From contig NC_084771.1 of the NCBI RefSeq assembly GCF_028858725.1, forward strand, positions 11,002,915 to 11,066,914: 64,000 nucleotides of DNA, in the 5' to 3' direction. The position numbers and the translations under genes are program-made. Origin of the DNA: Colius striatus. Lineage: Eukaryota > Chordata > Aves > Coliiformes > Coliidae. How positions within the stretch are numbered: position 1 is the stretch's first letter; each line of letters opens with the position of its first letter. The notes under the pieces were generated by a model. The model ran no database searches. It was given only the letters and a program-made list of their open reading frames with translations, and had not been told where the DNA came from. Positions 40,401 to 52,870 of the stretch are shown here, piece after piece.

Positions 40401-43400
40401 CCTCCTGTGACCTCTTCTCAGCCCAAGGACACACTGCAGGGTCTGCAGCACCCTGGCAACGCATCCACACGTCCTTCTGCTGAGGGAAAGTGGTAGCAAG
40501 GGGCTCTGAGAGCGAGCAGGGGACCTTCAGAGACTCCTGCTGAAATATTTTCTGCCAAATTGGTTGGTCTCAGGCTGCTTTGCAGGGAAGGTTTGGCTTT
40601 GATGGAGTTCTGCAGGAACCTCATCCAAGGTCTACGCTGACATTTCGCCAGCTCAGCTGCTCGTTGGGGTGAGCTGCTGCATGGATGGAAGCCCAGGCTG
40701 CAAGGACACTTGCCTGATAACATCCCTCATCCCTGCTTTGAAATATCCCAGGCTTGCTCTAGCTCTCCATGCCTCTCTCTTTCTTCTGATTAGCGTGACA
40801 GTGAATTTTTAGGGTGGATTCCCTGTCCTCATAAAGGATTATTTATGTCAAGCGCTTCTAAACATCCCACCTGATGATTTATTGCCTTGTTTCAGCATTA
40901 TGGGAGAGTTTAGAAGGCAAATCCCAAGCTGGCTGTAGTTAATTCTAAGCCAATAATTAAGTCTTTTCTCCTCATTTCCCCATTCCCTTCTCCACACTAA
41001 ATTTTACAGGCTCATAACATTTTTTCTCCTGCTGTGGGGAGGCCTCTCTTTCCTGGTTTTGCCACTTCCCTGCAAGCCAAGTTATCATCACCCCTTGTGC
41101 AAGGGTGGAGAAAAAACTGTTATGAAGCAGCTCATTAGTTTTCTCCGTGGTTTTAGCAAGGCTGAGGTCACAACCAGGGCTGTCTGTCAGCTCTCATCCC
41201 TGCTCAGCGTGTAGGGCTGACAAATCCTTTCCAAACACAAAAGCCCTGCAGGGAGTAGGATATTTTGGATGTCCTGAGAAATGGAGAGATGACCTGATTC
41301 ACTCAGGACCTCTGGGGTTAGTGGGATGATACCAATCTTTAGAAGTAATTAGGAAATCACAGGGATGTTTCCCCACTGATTTCTTTCAGTAAGTGTATTA
41401 GTGAGGTTTTTTTTTCAATGCACATTTCAAAGACATTTTTCATCTGAAGCCAAGTACCCACTGAAAACACTGAGGTATATAACTGCTAACATTTGAAAGG
41501 TAACACTAATTTCCAGGTGAATGTGTATCATTTTGAAAGGCTACTTTGTGAAAGAGGCCAACCCTCCCCACTGCCTGGATAATGGTTTGTGGCATTTTAT
41601 CATCAAAACAAAGCAAACACTTTTCCCTGAAACTCTTGCAGGCATTTCTGCCCATTTCTGCTCTCACCACCTAGGATTTTTCACTCCCCAGTACTCAAGA
41701 GTTAATACTAAGCACTAAATGTCAAAGGAGTGTCACAGACAGTGACATAGAAACAGAGTAATGAAAAAGTGAGAGAAACTGGTAAGGCAGAGGAAAAAAT
41801 GAGAGCAAAACCCTGCGTTCACCTTATACCTCAGTCCAGCAGGAAAAGGGCAGTTCACACGTAAGGGTAGACACAAAAAGCCATGTTTACATCTGTTAAA
41901 ATGACCAAAGGAGCTGGAGAGGCCAAGAGGGATGGATGGAGATGTCTAACCACCTACCAACACACCCTGCAGGTCTTCAGGAAAGCTTAGAGAGGCCGAT
42001 GGCAATGGGGAGCAGGCAGCAGTCACGATGGAGCCTCTCTGGGAGCAGAGAAAGCCAGGACGACACCTCAGGCATAGGCAACATCATCAAGGTAACAAGC
42101 TGAGGTTTTCTAAAGGGTTCAGGTGTCCCACAGGGGCTGTGCCAGTGCTGCAACCCCACCCCATGGTCCTTTTTTTAGTGCTGTGTACCTGGAGCAGAAG
42201 CACAGAGGTTCTGTACTGCTGGCATGGCTTAGGTCTCAGTTCAGGTGGACATGGAGATCTGCTTCTGTGTTCTCAGTGTGAGATACAAGGGTTTTCTAAC
42301 ATGATGGTTTCTCAGCAGATGCTGGAGCAGGTGCTGAGGGAGCTGCAACCCCTTTGCACTGCAGAGCAGCAGTTCATTGAGAAGTTCTTCCAGCTGAGCC
42401 CCACTGCTGCAGATCTGCAGGGGCTGGAGGTAAGTGAGCAATATATCCTCTCCAGCCCTGTCAGCCAGTCCTCCCTCCAGCTTGATACAAGCCTCAACAG
42501 GCAGAGTGGGGTGGCTGCTCACCTCCATCAGACACCTGAGTGCTTCTGGGCTCTTCTCCTCTCGTATCTGTCAGTGGTGGGGAAGCTAAAGACCTCCTGA
42601 TGGCAGGGGAGAACTGAAGCTGATTGATAGCTCCAGCCAGATCACAGGATCTCTAAATGTTAAACACAGGACTCCAATATGAGACAGCAGACATGAAACC
42701 CAGATCTCCACTTTTCCTCTCTGAGGAAAGGCAGAAAAGTCATGATTTCCATTCCTTTCTTTCAGGCATCTGCCACTAGAGAAGGAGAGAGCATGGTGAC
42801 TCCAGAGGACCCTCCTTGTAACAAGCCCCGCAGCCAGTAAGTGGGTGGTGAGGTAGAGCTGGCTGCTGCTCAGACAGGGGCACAGTCTGGAGGGTTCCAC
42901 AGGGGCTGCTTGAGGAACTGATGGACGGATTATGTTTTCCCCTGCTCTTGCCCATTCTGATGTGTACTGAGTGGTCTCAGGTGTGCACTCTGGGTAGCAA
43001 AAAACCTGGAGGCATTGTAGCTGGGCAGGCAGAGAACCTGAGGAGGGCTTGTCCCCAGTGCAGGGGCTTTGCTACAGGATGGGTTAGAAAACAAGGTTTC
43101 TGTTTCATGGAAAACTCTATGTTTTGGATCAGTTTTATTTGCTTATGGGCAATGTCCTAAAGTGAAAATAGACTATGGAACAGTAACCTTTAAAAAAGTC
43201 ATCATAAAAACATCAACATTTTCAGTTTAGGTGGCAAACCAGGATGTTTCCATGTGCTTCCACAAGCAGAGATGGTGAAGAGTTGAAGGATAAACCAAGC
43301 ATCAGCTGTGATAGAGGGCTTTGGTTCTTTCCTTGCTTTGCCCTTGTCTTTGCAGATGGCCACAGAGCCAATGTCCTTCCCCATTTAACTGCTTACTTCT

Positions 43401-46400
43401 GTTTTTAAAGACCAGAAGAACCTACAACCCAGGTGCTGTGTGAGCTCTTCAGCTGTCTGGAACCCGAGCTGAGAGGATTTCTAGATGTCTGCAATAAGGT
43501 GCATCCATTCGGCTGCCTGCAGGTCCTGGTTACCCTGAATGACTCCATCTTTGAGATGTGGGACTCTTCCTCAGCTCTCCCTTCATCCTTCCTCAACACT
43601 GCCCTGGGCAACATGCTGCTCCTGGCCAAGAGCAGCTTCAACAAGTGCATTGTAAGTGGGAGTGGGAGGAAGACCAGGTAGATCTGAGTGATGTCAGAAG
43701 TTTAGAAAACTCTGGAGGAGGTCAAGTATGATCTTTGTTGAAGATAGTACTGGTTTTTATCAGGCAGGGATCTGAGAGGGCTAGACTCCCATTGCATCAA
43801 TCATAGAAAGGCAGAGGTTGGAAGGGACCTCTAGAGACCTAGTCCAACCCACCTGCTAAAGCAGGTCCACCTAGACCAGGTCACACAGGAATGATCATGT
43901 CTGTGTTGGGGAGGTGGGACACAATAAACAGTCTCTGCCTCCTCTTACCAGGATGGTCAAAATAAAGGTGTTTCCTCCATATACAGTACAGGGAGACTGC
44001 AGGAGTGAAGGCAGCATCTCACATGGCTGGAGCCAAGATCTCCTTTTCTCCTGCTGTACCAGAATGACACACTCCAGGACCAAGCAGCAGGGAGGGGAGC
44101 TTGTGTGTGTGTGTGGGTGGTCAAGAGCCTGTCAGAACCTGGCTCTGAATCCTCTGAGGTCAGGGGAAGCCCCACATTGACATCAACTGTATTATGCCAA
44201 GACTTGGAGGGCAAGTCAACTCATAAACCAGCTTGAGAAGTGCAAGAAGTGGCAGTGGTGAACACCTAAGAGCTGCAGATATCTGGATGGGGACATTGCA
44301 GCACTGTGTCTGAGCAGCCTGGAAAGACCAGGTATGCCAGCTCCAGCAGAGCAGCTGGCATAGATTCATGTCCAGTCTCAAACAAGGAAGCTCATGCACC
44401 CTCCCATCCAGGCTAACTGGAGCAAGTGGTACATACAACTGATTATTCTGCTTGTCCTCTAGCCTGTGCCTTAGTGTGCACTGAAATGTGTGCCATGTCC
44501 TTGTGTGTTGTTGCCAGGGGACCTTGTGCAAAGAGATTGAGGAGGCAAAGATGCCCAGCAAGATGAAAGGTGGGATCCTGCCCTCTGTGAGCCGCTTTGA
44601 GGAGTTTGTGACCTTCTCAGAGGAGGTGTTCAGGGCAGCCCGGCGGAGAAGGGAGCTGGACAAAGCCCATCTGCGGCTGGCCGGCAGCGTCTTCAGCAGC
44701 AGTGAGTGCAGCTTGGCAGGCCTGGGCATGTCTGCATTCTTTTGGTTAAACAGTTATTAAATGTCATGACCCCAAAGTTGGAACACAACAGGTTCCACTT
44801 CAACACAAGGAGAAGCTCCTTTGGAGCTGAGGGAGCCCTGGCCCAGGCTGCCCAGGGAGGGTGTGGAGGCTCCTTCTTGGGAGGTTTCCAAACCCACCTG
44901 GACACGTTCATGTGTCCCCTGATGGAGGGGAACCTGCTTTAGCAGGGTTTGGGCTGGAGCAGCTCTGCAGGGCCCTTCCCACCCCCACCTTTCAGGGATT
45001 CTGTGAGAGCTTTGCAAGGCAAAGAGGCTGAAAAGCAGAACAATCTGTGATGATGCTCACCTGAACTCTTGGTTAAACTCTCCACTGGTGATCAGAGCCT
45101 GACAGCATCTGAATCTCATGTGCCCCCTGACCCAGCCTGCAGGGTCTTCTCTTCATACCTGATTTATTCTTTTCTTTTAAGTCAATAGTCTGCCCTCAGC
45201 AAACCTGAAAGTGAACACAGACATGGTCATGATGGAAAATTTCCACCACATTCACTGCTTCCTGTGCCAAAAGGAGATCCACTGCCTGGAGGGCAAGAAG
45301 AGAGAAGCCCAGCAAAGGTATAGTGAGCACTTGGAGAAATATGTCATCAAGTACCTGGGCCAGCCACTGGAGAAGCTCAATGTGAGTATGAGATAAACAG
45401 ACCCTGTCCCAGGGAACTGGTGCTGAAATCAGCACCAAATCCAGTCTGGGATTATATTAGTTTGTTATCACATCCCCAAGGTTCCCACACCTCTGTGCTC
45501 AGTTCCTGCTGGGTTTCACCAAGCAGCAAGAAGAGGGCTCAGCAGCATCAGACCCTGGTAGCAGCTCTGCAGCTTGGCCTCCGTGCAGCAGCGTGAGGAG
45601 CTGCTCAGCCCCCAGCCTGGGTTGCGTGCCTGTGGCTGCCTCATGCTGCTCTCTTTTGCACGGCTGCCTGGGCTAATAAGTCTAACACAGCTTCATGATT
45701 CCCAGGCAGCTTCTTTGTTAACTGAGCTAAGAGCATCTGCCTTTGCTAACTCAAACAGACATCCCCCTTCCTCCCAGAGGCGAGGGTGACTCCTGAGACC
45801 CCTCACCACTCTGCTCTTTCTCTTTTCCCCAGCCTAAAACGTGCCACAGTCTGAGAGTTTGAATTATTTATAGAGCCTGTTGCTTTCAATTTGTTTCCAG
45901 TTTTTGCTGTCAAACATCTTGTAGGTTTGACTGGAAGATCAGCTCTGTGTCTCGTGCTACCTGCAGCCCTGCTGTGTCAGTGGCTTCAACTCTTTCCTCT
46001 GTGAGGGAAGGTATCATTTCATTGCTCACAACAAAGCAAAGTAACAGTTGAGGGCACTTGGATCACATTCTGCAGTCCTGACATGGCTTTCTCTAGCAGA
46101 CTACACAGCTCTTCAGGTCTGAGCACAATTCACTAACATCAAGAGAAGCTGCAAAGGGTCTTAAGTAACACAGGAGCTGATTTCTGGGTTTGAAAGCAGC
46201 TTCTACATTTAGGAACCTCTTTCTTTCTGAAAATCCTTAGTATTTAGGGTATTTATCCACAACAAAATTGCAGTGGAAATACTCAAAGACAGCAAACAGA
46301 TCATGGGGCTGTATGAACAGGAGGCTGAAGGAAATTAGTGTTCTGGGTTTTTCAGCCTTCCTTTGGGCAGATGTGGAATAGCATGTCCAGCTGTGGCAGA

Positions 46401-47840
46401 GATATACATCTGTCACATCCACCTGGGACATGAGGTGTTGCTGAAGTGGAGTGAGGCCAGTGGAGAGCCACTAAAATGGAGAGAACAAAGGAGCTGGACT
46501 TGGCCATCCTACAGAAGAAACAATTTCAGGGGTAGCCACATTCCCTAGAAAATTCCTGAGGTGTACTGCAAGATGAGAGACAACAGTCAGAAAGTGTGCA
46601 AAGGAAGGTTCCAGCATGATAGAAGGAAAAGTGACTGTAAGGATAATAAAGCATTGAAGCAGTCTGTTCAGAGACATTGCACAGTCTCTGTCTTTGAAGG
46701 TTTTCAACACCTACCTCGAGAAATGCCACAAGTACCCTCATTTGAATTCAGTGTTGAACCTGCTTTGAGCAGGAGGTTGAACTAGAGACCTCCTGAGGTC
46801 CCTTCCAGCCTGGCAGATTCTGTGTCTGAAAAGCTCATGCTGAAAAACAATCTTTGTCAGCATTGAGGTTTCTGTAGAGCTACACTGCTGCTGCTACCTT
46901 TCTGAAAGGTCTGTATCCCTTGGGGTTGGCACAGCCTTGGGGTGGGACATGTGCTCCTTCTGAAACTCCTCCCTAGAGAACAGCCTTTTCTGCTTTCATA
47001 CAACATCCTGAGAGAACTGAGAAAGCTGGAGTTTTGCTTTATGCTTCTGCAGATTCTGGGGTCCCCTCAACCCTACCTCTGGCTCCAAACCCTCCATAGT
47101 GAGCAAAGCTCTATGAAGCACCAAAGAACACAAATGATTTCTCCAGCGGTTGCATTGCCCCATGGTAATGCAACCCTTAGAGGTGTTGCTTTGGCAAGCA
47201 GGGAACTGATGAAACTTCCAACATCCTGCCCTCCTGGAGGATAAACAATACCCAGTACCTTGTTTCCCCTCAGTTAGATGTGGGAAAGGAACTGAGGAAA
47301 GTGATCAGGTTTCAGCCCTGGTGCTGGAGTCTGCCTTAGGGCAGCTCATCAGTCAATGTCTCCTTGCCTTTCCAGCACTTCTTCGAGGGTGTGAAAGCCC
47401 GTCTGGCTCAAGGGGTGAAAGAAGAGGAGGTCAGCTTTCAGCTGGCCTACAGCAAGCAAGAGCTGAGGAAGGTCATTGAAAAATACCCTGGCAAGGAAGT
47501 AAAGAAAGCCCTTGAGACCCTCTACAGGAAAATCCACAAGCACCTCTCCCCGGAGGAAAAGCTTTTGCCGGTACTTGGAGTGTGATTTGAGTGTATTGCC
47601 ATGGTGTTTTGGGGAGTTCAGGACTGCAAAGTGTGTATGGCTGCCAGGGGCTGATGAAGGAGCTGATGGTGTGTTTCTCCCCAGGTGGTGTGGCAAGCAA
47701 TGGAGCAGGAGCTCATACAGCAGTACCAGGAGTTTGAGGATCTGATCCAGCGCTGTTATGCGGGGTCAGGGATTGCCATGGACTTCACCATGGGGGACTT
47801 GCTGAACTACTTCAGCTCCATCACTCTGTCCAACATGTAG
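22358..47840 (+). CDS. EXOC1-like: EXOC1/Sec3 paralogue, exocyst complex component 1-like, 17 coding exons
   Basis: Spliced CDS of 865 codons plus stop. Exons: 22358-22481, 23782-23909, 28138-28297, 29041-29234, 32425-32652, 34182-34314, 35284-35393, 36107-36256, 36541-36634, 41973-42091, 42319-42429, 42766-42836, 43411-43651, 44518-44701, 45182-45381, 47376-47570, 47685-47840. Every junction is GT-AG and every phase fits. The product follows human EXOC1 (894 aa) end to end. It has an N-terminal PH-like Sec3 domain (about 1-135) with the basic GKKKK motif that binds PI(4,5)P2, a coiled coil (about 165-260), then helical CorEx/CAT bundles ending in a C-terminal domain with the near-invariant VMMENFHHI and LGQPLEKLN. 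Exocyst tethers secretory vesicles to the plasma membrane, and Sec3 marks the site. It is too divergent to be bird EXOC1, which is almost identical to the mammalian protein. It is not the short human EXOC1L. No disabling lesion is seen. Confidence 0.92.
23782..23909 (+). CDS. EXOC1-like exon 2 (PH-like domain)
   Basis: Acceptor 'cacctccag'. It encodes strands with [13 protein letters not shown] and the conserved LxxLKLVDGK turn of the Sec3 PH-like fold, and ends phase 0 at CAG|GTAGGA. Confidence 0.9.
26625..26860 (+). mobile_element. Ancient CR1/L3-type LINE relic
   Basis: Resembles the old CR1 3' region: 'ttgccacaggatgctgtaga', 'gttcaaaaaaccattagagg', then 'catgggctgctggaggctgg'. Heavily diverged; identified by pattern only. 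Confidence 0.45.
27176..27865 (-). mobile_element. CR1 LINE, about 690-bp 3' part, inverted
   Basis: It begins with the reverse CR1 tail 'tcacagaatgttaggggttg', runs through 'gagcagcctgggccagggct' and 'ctgcactggcctctctccag', and ends near the CR1 coding region. It is the longest CR1 copy in the window and is antisense to the host gene. Confidence 0.9.
28138..28297 (+). CDS. EXOC1-like exon 3 (PH-like domain)
   Basis: The frame requires the acceptor 'catctag' at 28137, not the nearer-looking 'acag' four bases later. It encodes [11 protein letters not shown] and [10 protein letters not shown], both hallmarks of Sec3, and ends phase 1. Confidence 0.9.
29041..29234 (+). CDS. EXOC1-like exon 4 (linker and start of coiled coil)
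   Basis: Acceptor 'ttccatacag'. A charged linker leads into [16 protein letters not shown], matching the EXOC1 segment with AFAEKLSRELQVLD. Ends phase 0. Confidence 0.9.
29235..32424 (+). other. EXOC1-like intron 4
   Basis: About 3.2 kb, with a purine-rich tract near 29405-29475 and a sense CR1 at 30752-31223. No other feature is seen. Confidence 0.8.
30752..31223 (+). mobile_element. CR1 LINE, 5'-truncated 3' end
   Basis: Same subfamily and nearly the same truncation point as the copy at 10195-10676. It shares 'gacactgaggggctggagca', 'tgttgagcctggagaagagg' and a terminal 'cttttccaacccaaatgatt'. Confidence 0.92.
32425..32652 (+). CDS. EXOC1-like exon 5 (coiled coil)
   Basis: Heptad-rich segment of 76 codons with [16 protein letters not shown] and SVKQQMDHI, matching EXOC1. 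Phase 0 at both ends; donor ACG|GTGTGT. Confidence 0.92.
34182..34314 (+). CDS. EXOC1-like exon 6
   Basis: Poly-T acceptor. It encodes [10 protein letters not shown] and [13 protein letters not shown], equivalent to the EXOC1 helix around ACTNAADALLQCMN. Donor G|GTGAGT, phase 1. Confidence 0.88.
35284..35393 (+). CDS. EXOC1-like exon 7
   Basis: Encodes [11 protein letters not shown] and [12 protein letters not shown], equivalent to the EXOC1 stretch ending SHLNNVFVQQ. Ends phase 0 at CAG|GTGGGC. Confidence 0.88.
35727..35820 (-). mobile_element. CR1 LINE 3' tail
   Basis: Starts with the typical 'atcatagaatcatagaatgg' 8-base-repeat terminus, then 'ttggaagggacctttagaga'. About 95 bases, inside intron 7 of the EXOC1-like gene. 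Confidence 0.85.
36107..36256 (+). CDS. EXOC1-like exon 8
   Basis: Fifty codons, phase 0 at both ends. [13 protein letters not shown] corresponds to the EXOC1 helix with LLRYAKLMEWLK. Confidence 0.9.
36541..36634 (+). CDS. EXOC1-like exon 9
   Basis: Contains [18 protein letters not shown], nearly the EXOC1 signature YLSRLYEREIKDFFE. Ends phase 1 just before the variable linker. Confidence 0.93.
36635..41972 (+). other. EXOC1-like intron 9, largest intron, nothing recognised
   Basis: About 5.3 kb with no CR1 copy that I can see, which is unusual beside the CR1-bearing introns. Several AT-rich stretches (for example 40800-41000 and 41380-41520) could be conserved regulatory DNA, but the sequence alone does not show it. 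Confidence 0.5.
41973..42091 (+). CDS. EXOC1-like exon 10 (variable linker)
   Basis: Low-conservation exon rich in Ser, Arg and Gln, replacing the long Ser-rich linker of EXOC1. Support is an open frame joining phase 1 to phase 0 in frame, a good acceptor (ccctgcag) and donor AAG|GTAACA. It lies after the largest intron in the gene (5.3 kb). Confidence 0.75.
42319..42429 (+). CDS. EXOC1-like exon 11
   Basis: [13 protein letters not shown] and [11 protein letters not shown] match EXOC1 (EQVLSELEPLC, EQDFISKFFKL). The acceptor is a CAGCAG tandem, so the exon could also start at 42316 and add one Gln. Confidence 0.92.
42766..42836 (+). CDS. EXOC1-like exon 12 (short linker)
   Basis: Small exon of 71 bases, Glu/Pro-rich and poorly conserved. 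It is supported by a strong acceptor (ctttctttcag), donor CA|GTAAGT and correct phase 2 into the next exon. Confidence 0.82.
43411..43651 (+). CDS. EXOC1-like exon 13
   Basis: Encodes [14 protein letters not shown] and [21 protein letters not shown], matching the EXOC1 FRCIEPELNNL and FLSTTLGNVLVTVK regions. Ends phase 0. Confidence 0.93.
43800..43893 (-). mobile_element. CR1 LINE 3' tail
   Basis: Reverse CR1 terminus: 'atcatagaaaggcagaggtt', 'ggaagggacctctagagacc', 'cacctgctaaagcaggtcca'. Lies in intron 13 of the EXOC1-like gene. Confidence 0.85.
44518..44701 (+). CDS. EXOC1-like exon 14
   Basis: Encodes [14 protein letters not shown] and [12 protein letters not shown], matching EXOC1 VGILPFVAEFEEF and RRGDLDKAYTKL. 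Ends phase 1. Confidence 0.93.
44775..45005 (+). mobile_element. CR1 LINE 3' end
   Basis: Sense CR1 fragment with 'ggagccctggcccaggctgc', 'aggtttccaaacccacctgg' and 'agggcccttcccaccccc'. It lies 70 bases after exon 14. Confidence 0.88.
45182..45381 (+). CDS. EXOC1-like exon 15
   Basis: Most conserved exon: [24 protein letters not shown] and [10 protein letters not shown]. Phase 1 in, phase 0 out. Confidence 0.95.
46290..46825 (+). mobile_element. Old CR1 LINE copy, diverged
   Basis: Weakly CR1-like over about 530 bases. The end is clear ('ggttgaactagagacctcct', 'gaggtcccttccagcctggc', then 'gattctgtg'), while the 5' part is decayed. It occupies much of intron 15. Confidence 0.6.
47376..47570 (+). 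CDS. EXOC1-like exon 16
   Basis: Sixty-five codons with [20 protein letters not shown] and [18 protein letters not shown], almost the EXOC1 sequence. Confidence 0.95.
47685..47840 (+). CDS. EXOC1-like exon 17 and stop
   Basis: Encodes the C-terminal helix with [19 protein letters not shown] (EXOC1: CYPGSGVTMEFTIQDILDY) and stops at TAG 47838-47840. Confidence 0.93.
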   Translation: MVWQAMEQELIQQYQEFEDLIQRCYAGSGIAMDFTMGDLLNYFSSITLSNM

Positions 47841-48046
47841 AGGAAACCCTCTCTGGGTGTCTCTTAGGAGCAGCTCAGGAACCCTTGTCTGCAGCTACAC
47901 TTCTGTCTCCTCAAAACCCTTCCTAAGTTGAAGTTCAGTGCTTGGGGGTCTCATCCTCAATGCCAAAGAGCCTCTGGCTTTTTGATGTTGGGCTCGATCT
48001 CCCTTGGGGAAGTGTTCTCAGACCCAAACCACAGCTTTCCTGCTCC

Positions 48047-48052
48047 AATAAA
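48047..48052 (+). terminator. AATAAA polyadenylation signal of the EXOC1-like gene
   Basis: Canonical AATAAA in 'gctccaataaactattgtgc', 207 bases after the stop codon. It implies a short 3' UTR of about 225 bases. Confidence 0.8.
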
Positions 48053-48059
48053 CTATTGT

Positions 48060-50988
<2,929 letters not shown>

Positions 50989-52560
50989 ACCACAACCCAT
51001 GCTCTGCCTGTGTCTCAGGAGCCAGGATGTAGAGGCCAGGCTTTTGATGGACACCTTGCAGCTTCAAGATTTTATTTTGCAAATGAAGGACAAATCTCAA
51101 TTTCCAGCCATAAAATTAGGTGTGCATGAACCTTGAGAGTTTTCCCAAGGCAGCCAACTCAGCTCTCTGGAGTGTGAATCCTACTTTTATAAATCACAGC
51201 CAGGAAACTTCATGACCTTCTTGGCAGATCTGTCCTGCTGCTGCTGCAACATTCTTGTGCAGACATTTTTCCTGATGCCTGACACCCCTTTTGCTGCAGT
51301 TGAAGCCCCTCATTTCTACACTGTCCACTATGAACACAAAAGAACCTGTGTTTCCTCTCCTCTTCATTGTCACTTTTACACAGCTCAAGATTTCTGTCTC
51401 ATTTCCCCTCCGCCTACTTGGCTTGATGCAGTCTGGCTGGCACTTGTGGCTCTCATACCAAGCCAGTGGTTTAAATCCAGCTATGACTGTTGAAATCCAC
51501 GTCCTGCCTGGGCACTGGGAGCTGAGCCTCAGTGTCTGACACCCAAACTGCTCCTGAGGCTGAAGCTCTGTGGCTCATACTCAGCTCTGCATAAAGAGTC
51601 ATAGGCTTCCTGTCACCCAGGATGGGAAAAGGCAGAGATGAGATGGCTTAATGTAGAGAAGAGGGTCTAAAACCACTGACATCAGTTAGGTTTATGCAGG
51701 TGTGAGGGGGAAATAAGGCACTGAGCTGATGCTGGCATCAGGCAGAGCCCCCAGCCTGGGTGTCCTGTTTCCCCAGTAAGGCAGCAGCAGGGCTTTGCTC
51801 TGGTCCCTGCATCAGTTGCGTGTGTCTGGCCTGATTATCCCAGCTGCCAAGGGCAGGATGCAACCTCAGACTGCAGCTGAGATGGATTTGCTTCTCATTT
51901 CTATGCACATTCCCGTGGACTGTTTCTCTCAGTTGTTCTTTTTTGGACTAGCTACCTCCTTGCAAAACTCGACTTCTGATGGCAGCATGTCCAGAGCTTG
52001 GGAGAGCATCTGCACCAGGGAGAGGAAGGTCAACACTCTCATCTCCCTGTGCCCAGAAAGAGCATCCAGAATCACTCCAGAAGCAACTGACTGAGAACAT
52101 TCAGTTACTCGTGACACTATCATAAGTTTTCTTCTTTCTGTAATTATTTAGAAAGCAATTCTTCCATTATTTAAAAGGCATAAAACAATGAAGAAGGACT
52201 TGTGTGTCTTGAAGGAGAGCAGTTCCCCAGCTGGCCACTCTGCGGTAGCAATGTTCTCATCAGGGAAGTAGTGCTGGAAGGCACAGAGCACTCTTCCGAC
52301 CTCTACAGTCAAAATCCTCCCTAAAATTGAAAGTATCTCTCAATTTGGTTTTGGGGTTCTTTTTTTCTGCTGGTATTTTGTGGAAAATCCAAGATTCTCC
52401 ATGATGCTAAATGAAAATGTAAAGCCATAAAAAATTCAGGGCTTCAGATGATGAAAAGCATGTGCTGGTGACAGACAAAAGGTTTCAGCTCAAGTTGGAC
52501 CGTTGGTGAGGGCTTGAGACAAGAGCTGCCATGAGGGAAAGTCACAGGCATCTCCTAATA
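50989..52560. other. GLOD5 3' UTR and intergenic DNA
   Basis: No canonical AATAAA close to the stop; 'cataaa' near 51110 and 'tataaa' near 51190 are possible weak signals. No other gene is seen. Confidence 0.45.
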
Positions 52561-52599
52561 ACCTTGTGGCAGGACTCCCAGGCAGGGACCTCCAGGGAT

Positions 52600-52720
52600 G
52601 GGGCCTCAGGGAGGGACCCCCATGGAGGAACTGTGAGGAGGGACCTCATGGGGAAGACTCTAGGGAGGGGATCCCATGGAGGGACCCCACGGAGGGACCC
52701 CACGGAGGGAGTCCCGTGTG
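52600..52720. repeat. Degenerate 13-bp minisatellite
   Basis: Repeats of a GGAGGGACCCCAC-like unit. The last copies (52677-52712) are almost perfect and the earlier ones are more degenerate, with CATGGAGG or CTCATGG variants. The array runs straight into the CpG-rich patch. Confidence 0.75.
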
Positions 52721-52870
52721 GCGCAGCCCCCGCGGTCCCGGAGCCCGCGGTCGCTCCCGGCGGGTGCTCTCCAGGGTGCTGAGGGCTCGCGGCTGTGTCG
52801 GGTCGTGTCCGCGGGACCCCGCGTGGGTCCTACCATGGGACATGGGCGATGCCCACGTCAGAGGGACGAC
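52715..52870. promoter_or_regulatory. Small orphan CpG-rich patch
   Basis: About 150 bases with many CpG dinucleotides ('cccgcggtcccggagcccgc', 'gtgtccgcgggaccccgcgt') in otherwise CpG-poor DNA. No adjacent first exon is recognised. It could be a promoter of an unannotated transcript or simply an extension of the minisatellite. Confidence 0.4.

Noticed and set aside
22358-47840. Possibility that the EXOC1-like gene is a processed or decayed pseudogene
   Set aside because: It has introns, all splice sites are canonical, all phases match and no premature stop or frameshift is seen in 865 codons.
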